64,000 nt of DNA from Zanthoxylum bungeanum (Eukaryota; Streptophyta; Magnoliopsida; Sapindales; Rutaceae), in contig SKCR01025357.1 in assembly GCA_019454045.1 (NCBI GenBank), positions 163,044 to 227,043 of the forward strand, read 5' to 3'. Position 1 is the stretch's first letter. Each line of letters starts with the position of its first letter. A model generated the notes under the pieces. It did not search any database. It saw nothing but the letters and a program-made list of their open reading frames with translations, and was not told the origin of the DNA. A program made the position numbers and the translations under genes. Below are positions 58,702 through 64,000 of this stretch, piece after piece.

Positions 58702-61700
58702 TTATTAGCTAGTCCAACCGCTACCACTATAATAAAACAATATTATATAATAATTTTTAAAGATCAATAAATCATAATAATTTTTAAAGATCAATAAATC
58801 ACTCTTTAATATTAAAAAACAATAAGTAAAATCTAATTTGAAGAATAATTGATATATTTGTTTTAAATCAATTTTGATTATTGACCCTTCCATTAAAAAA
58901 ACTAAATAACATTTAAAGAGTTTTTTAAAATTACTCTAAGTTATTGCTTATCAGAAGTTGGTGGTTTATTTCAAATATCATAATAATATTATTTTGTGAT
59001 GTTTAGTTCGTTGTGTATACACAATGCGGCAACCAAAATATTAATTAAATGGGATAAAATTTGATATTCACAAAAAAAAAATGTCAAATTTATCTCATTT
59101 AACAAACTAGACATTTCATTAATTTATATAACATATTTAACAAATTTTTCAGATTAAACTTTAGATAGTTGAGCTTTATTGAAAATTTTGTTAGTGACGC
59201 TGCATCTTGTGCGAATATCGAACAATACACTAATATAGTAGGATCATTAGATCAAAGTAAATAAGATAAATTCTTTCTGAACTTGGCCTGGCTAGGCTCC
59301 TCAGAGACAACTATCCATGTTTGTCCTTAGCTATTTATAATGCTTAGCAGTTAGCATAACTATAAGCTATTCTACTTGAAAATAAAATAACTACGTTTAA
59401 TTTAATATGGAGTCGACATAGTTTAAATATAATTTTTATTCTTCTACCCTCTTGTTAGAATCAAATTAACTTAACTGATCAGTCAATTAAAGTGACTGAA
59501 AAATTACTTATACGTGTTCATTGATAGCCAATCAATTAGAAGCCAGTGGAGGTCATCGTTTTTTTTAAAAATAAATAATATTCATTATTTTGTTTTTGCG
59601 AAAATTAAATTTTAGCTACGTAATTGATGCTCCTAGATGATTATAATATGTCGATTTGTTAATATTAAATTAATTGTCATAATATTTGTCTGCGAACCAA
59701 ACATTATGGTGGATCGAAATCGAATGATCCAATTTAGATATAGATATATGACTTTTGTAGATAGTGGATATATAAGGGTCCCGTTGTGTAATCAAAGTCT
59801 TATTTTCACAATAATGTTGTAATTTTTTTTTAATAAATTATCTATTTACTTATTCAAAACAGATAATCCAAAAAAAGATAGTCAAAAAGTCGACTAATAA
59901 TGATTTTATCCAATTGATAGAATTGTAATATAATAACTATTTTTGGTTTCGTCTTTGATAGTTGCATCGACGCGCATTTGAATGATTAGCATATAATAAG
60001 AAAATGACAGGCGCCTAAAGTGGACACGAGACCTTCGCCACTTGTGTTTTTACAGGTCCCAATGCAAACCAACTCATTCTTGATTGGTGGAGAAAATACT
60101 CTCTTTTTTTAAAAAAAATAAATAAATAAATAAATAAATGTATAAATGAATGACAGAAGGATAATACATATATTTTAGGATTTTTTTTTTGTCATAATCT
60201 TATCACTCATCTATACATGTAGCACTACTCTTTTTATATGTTAAGGTATGGATAAACCTAAATATAATTTTAATTTTTTATCTTCTCAAAACTCGAATTT
60301 GAGTGCTAAGTTTTATTAAAATATGACATACTCACAAAATGGTTGAAGTGATTAATATTTTTAAGTCCGAGGTCGATGCACAAGGAATAGATTTAATAAA
60401 ATAAAATAATAATTTGAGTGAAAATAAAAAGACTAAAATTGTTGAAGTGATTAATATTTTTAAATTAGACTGCAATAATAAAATAAAATACTGATGGTAG
60501 AAGATCCACTTTTAATATTTCAAATTTAGAGAAATCATATTTTTTTTTATAATATATAAATTCTCATTATTACCTAATTAATTTATTTCAGGAATTAATT
60601 GTGCCAAAACATATAAAACCAGCCATAAAGGCGGTGATAACATATGTCTATAACAAGTCCAGTTAGGTACTCAATTATGCCAAATATATAAAATCAGTTA
60701 TAAATGCGGTAATAAAGTTTGTCAATAATTAATCCAGAATTAAATTAAATAATAATTATTAGATTTCAATTTATATATTATAATATAAGTGAGATTAATC
60801 TAAATTTTCATATTAAAAGTTTCACCATTTACACTAGCAAAAAGAAATTAGCTACTTATAATTTTAAATAAAAACACACATAATTTTATTACTAAAAGAA
60901 AAAAAAAATTACAAGAAAACTTTAAAAAAATAAACACATAAGAGCTATAAATCCATAAATTTTAAGAGAGAAAATTATGAAATCACGAGCTACTCAATTG
61001 ACAATTGCAATTGCGCATGTGAATGAGGGGCCATCCACCGAAATGTGGATGGCAACCCTCCACCATTTATATTTTTTTCTTTTTTCTTTTTTGTTTTTTT
61101 TTTTAACTTTATTTTTGTCTTTAAGAATTACATATAACATACTTTGGATTTTTCATCAATTTCGCCCCTGAAAATCTCAGAACTAGAAAATCTTGTAAAG
61201 AGCAACGTTGTATATATTTGAGTCTTCTTTTATCTGGACTTAGAATTACCTCAATCTGATATCGGAGTAAAAATTTATAGTCAAAATACGAAAATTACAC
61301 AAGGTTGGAATTTCTGAAATTATACACAGTTAGAATGCCATTTTAACTTTCCGTCCTTCAAAATCCAAATATCACATCAATTTTTCTAGTTATACATCCA
61401 AAGTATTATTACACCTATATAAGAAATAAAAATCACAATAAAAATATATAAATATAATTATAATCATTATTTCACAAATGTGCTAAATCAAGGGGATTAA
61501 TGAAACTATAAGTGTAAAATAATTATTTTTTCTTTATTAAATATATATTTTTTAGTTTGCATTAAAATACTTGAAATCAACTCGACTATGTATTATGTAC
61601 TAATTATTAAAAACTAAATGTATTATGTACTAAGAGTTTGGGGGTGTGATTTTAGGGTAAATTTTAATTTTCAATTTTCAATTCGGAGTTTAGAGAAAGT

Positions 61701-62978
61701 AGTCAAAGCTAGATTTAAAAGAGAGAATTTGAAAATATATCTTTTTTTTTTTTCTTTTTTTTTTTTTTAATTTTTTGAAAATAATAATAAATAAATAAAA
61801 GGTTAAAAATAAGTGTTAGCAGTTAAGACACATTTTTTTATTGCGCCAGATTTGGGTTGGTTTACCTGAAATCTGTCACTTTAAATACAAAATTTGATTG
61901 AGTGAATTTGATTATCTACTTTTTAAGATTTTTCAAACTCACTATATACTAATGGTTTTGTAATAATCATCTCCCATTATAAAACAATACTCTTCGAGCA
62001 ATTCAAAATAATGAAGACAATGAACCAAATTAAATTAACTACCTTTTATTCAATTCGACCCTCTAATATTTATCTTTCTAATGATCTTGTTACCTTAGAA
62101 CTTTTTATTTATATAAATGAACTTTTTTTTAACCACTTAAAATCTAGCAATAAAAAAGATCATATTTATAGATATGGGGGTTGCAATTGAACAAGTACAT
62201 CTAAATATTATGGTCATGACTTTTAAAATGAATCACATCATTTCACACAAATCTTTTAATATTTTTATTTTGAATTTCAAATGAAACATCACATCTTTAC
62301 ACACAAAGAAATCACACGAAGATATACGATTCTATGTCCAAGGAATGTTTTGAAAATTGCCTTAACCCAACCTAATCATTTGTTCAGACTTCACAAAATT
62401 AACTCAATCAACCAAATAATTATCGAAGTAATGAAACATATTTTAAAATTTATCTTAAAAAAATAAAATATTCTTTCAAATGAGAATCCACTCATTGGTA
62501 ACAAAGACTCCACTCATTCTCTAAAAGAAAATCAATAACGCAATACATTATTAAGAAATTATGAAGAAACATTCATTTTTTTAAAAAATTGTAAAAAATA
62601 ATTTGAAATTGATCTTCTGAAAAATGTAACATTAATCATATTATATATATATATATATATATATATCTCTTTCAAAAACAAATAAATGATGAAATTAATT
62701 ACCACTCATTGGGAAAGGAATCATTTTTCGTCTTCCCTTTGGTTCATCCAGCCAAACATATCTTAGGAAATGACCAATCAACAAGTGGATTCCATCAAAA
62801 CCAAACCCATTGCAATTCATGCACTTAATTTACCAAACATTTCCGTTGACTATTGCTGAGAAAGGAAGCTTCCAATCAAATATCATTAATAAATCAAACT
62901 TTCGTTTCTAGGAAAGAACCGTGATTTTGTTTTACTACTTTTTTATTTCTTTAATCGTTTTGGTGTTTATCCGTTTGC
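58702..62978. other. AT-rich intergenic region
   Basis: No convincing gene. It has A/T homopolymers, a TA microsatellite (62641-62666), a small direct repeat (AATTTTTAAAGATCAATAAATC, at 58752 and 58780), a diverged 76-bp duplication (60595-60663 and 60672-60737) and a strong hairpin (61025-61058). 62700-62930 is less AT-rich, but no motif was recognised. Confidence 0.55.
61025..61060. other. Inverted repeat / hairpin
   Basis: GCCATCCAC (61030-61038), loop CGAAAT, GTGGATGGC (61045-61053): a perfect 9-bp stem. It is extended by GAGGG and CCCTC with a small internal loop. It stands out from the AT-rich surroundings and may be the core of an old foldback element. Confidence 0.7.
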
Positions 62979-63160
62979 AATCAATGTTCTTTACGTCCCT
63001 CAGGGATATGACTTGGTGGTGTAGGATTCAGGATTTCACATTGAGATCCTGATGTAGGATCTCGTCAGGGATTTTATCCGCTCCGCTTAAACTCAGAAGA
63101 GGTGATTTGGAGATAGAGTTTCCAACGATTTCAAAAAAAAAAAAAATCAATGTTCTTTAC
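62979..63160 (+). mobile_element. SINE with poly(A) tail and 15-bp TSD
   Basis: Element 62995-63145 is about 150 bp and ends in a run of 14 A. The direct repeat ATCAATGTTCTTTAC is at 62980-62994 and 63146-63160, exact over 15 bp. It begins GTCCCTCAGGGATATGACTT, with GACTTGGTGGT as a possible pol III box A and a weak box B-like GATTCAGGATTTC. The 3' half occurs as relics at 5531 and 5831. No coding capacity. Confidence 0.82.
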
Positions 63161-64000
63161 TGTGATGGAGGTTTTATTACAATAATATTAAAAAAGAAGA
63201 AAATTAAGTAAATTTGAAGCAGGATTCAAAAATCTTCTTAAAGAAAAGAAAAGAGAATTTAGCATTCCAACAACATTGTTGTTATGTGTTCACTACTTGT
63301 CACATGTTTATAAATATCATCATGATTGGTTCAGGAATGACTTTAATTTACTTCTTCCAGATTCAAAATTTAAATGATAAGTTAAATAAAATTATTCGAA
63401 AAATCGGAAACTTAAAAGAGAAATATACTCTACGATCTCACAGGAAGAAATCATATGAGTTTTAGGTGGGCACGAAAGTATTAAATAATTGGTTGACAAG
63501 GACTTGTATCAATTGTATAAGGTGGTGGCAGAAGTCGTCCATGCAATTAATAATCTTAAAAAATTCTCACTACTAGGACCAATAAAGCACAGCGTAACGT
63601 ACGCAGCCCTAACCAAAATTATATTGCATCCCAACCCATAGAAAGCTTGAATGTATAGCTGTGATCAACTCAACACTTGGCTTTTGAGGAAGGTCGACAT
63701 AGATGATCGGTTATTACTCTTAAATTTAACTTAATATTATGATGTCCTCGATTATTATTAATTTTAAATATAAAATATGATTTAAATATTTTTTTTTTCT
63801 TTTATAAATAAAACATCATTTTAAGATATCGTCTAAGATCCTATACAATTCTTAAGACCACTCATATTTTTAGTAGCCGGCTTTGCTTACTTATACACAC
63901 ACGTTTTGACTTGATATCACTATAAATATACATATATTTGGTTATTTGCTATATACAAATTAATATCACAATTAAACATTAGTAGTTATGACAATGGAGG
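63161..64000. other. AT-rich intergenic region
   Basis: No supported gene or element. Open frames here are short and lack recognisable similarity. Confidence 0.5.

Noticed and set aside
55606..58706. TSD (TAATT/TTATT) making the 3-kb LTR a solo LTR
   Set aside because: The preceding sequence looks like a polypurine tract and pol end, so the LTR is more likely the 3' LTR of a truncated element; the 4-of-5 match may be chance.

Overview
The window is plant nuclear DNA, probably from an angiosperm. The evidence is AT-rich intergenic sequence, short GT..AG introns, a chloroplast-targeted ACT-domain gene, a plant cell-wall acetyltransferase-type gene, and many plant-type LTR retrotransposons, hAT MITEs and a SINE. 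No bacterial, rRNA, tRNA or CRISPR feature was found. Only two intact genes can be supported: a TRICHOME BIREFRINGENCE-LIKE (TBL) gene on + (five exons, 379 aa, 16586-18095) and an ACR11-like double-ACT-domain gene on - (ten exons, 295 aa, 19345-25199). They are convergent, with a decayed germin-like protein pseudogene between their 3' ends. A 748-bp hAT-type element sits in intron 2 of the ACR11-like gene.

Layout. 1-5369: a minus-strand non-autonomous Ty3/gypsy-type element with a broken gag and no pol; about 3 kb of tandem arrays fills the place of pol. 5370-6136: two SINE 3'-end relics. 6137-7502: a solo LTR. 7503-8803: unassigned. 8804-15970: a minus-strand Ty3/gypsy element with gag, protease, reverse transcriptase and RNase H but no integrase; each LTR carries a duplicated TATA segment. 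16586-25199: the gene island. 27174-27488 and 27648-27991: two related hAT MITEs with 8-bp target-site duplications (TSDs).

27498 to about 54455 is one minus-strand Ty1/copia element split by three LTR-element insertions and one MITE. The insertions are LARD B (29820-39773; two 2516-bp LTRs), LARD A (41512-50704; exact TSD CCATG) and a 2351-bp solo LTR (51496-53846). LARD here means a large LTR retrotransposon derivative without coding capacity. A and B belong to one family: same LTR ends, same primer-binding site, same polypurine tract, and internal regions made of consecutive tandem arrays. 55500-58701 is the 3' end and long LTR of a chromovirus-like gypsy element. 58702-64000 is AT-rich intergenic DNA with a complete SINE (62995-63145, 15-bp TSD).

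Main result of the hunt: the arrays in LARD A, LARD B and the element at 1-5369 share almost no primary sequence from array to array, yet nearly every unit is a tiny stem-loop. The arms have 3-5 bp and change together (CTCC/GGAG, GTCC/GGAC, GCTC/GAGC, GTTC/GAAC, GCC/GGC, ACCCT/GGGGT, TCTCT/GGAGA), while the loop stays of one type (RRRAAT, AGGTAC, GAA/GAG, GATGA). This looks like concerted evolution of RNA or DNA structure rather than sequence in non-autonomous retrotransposons.
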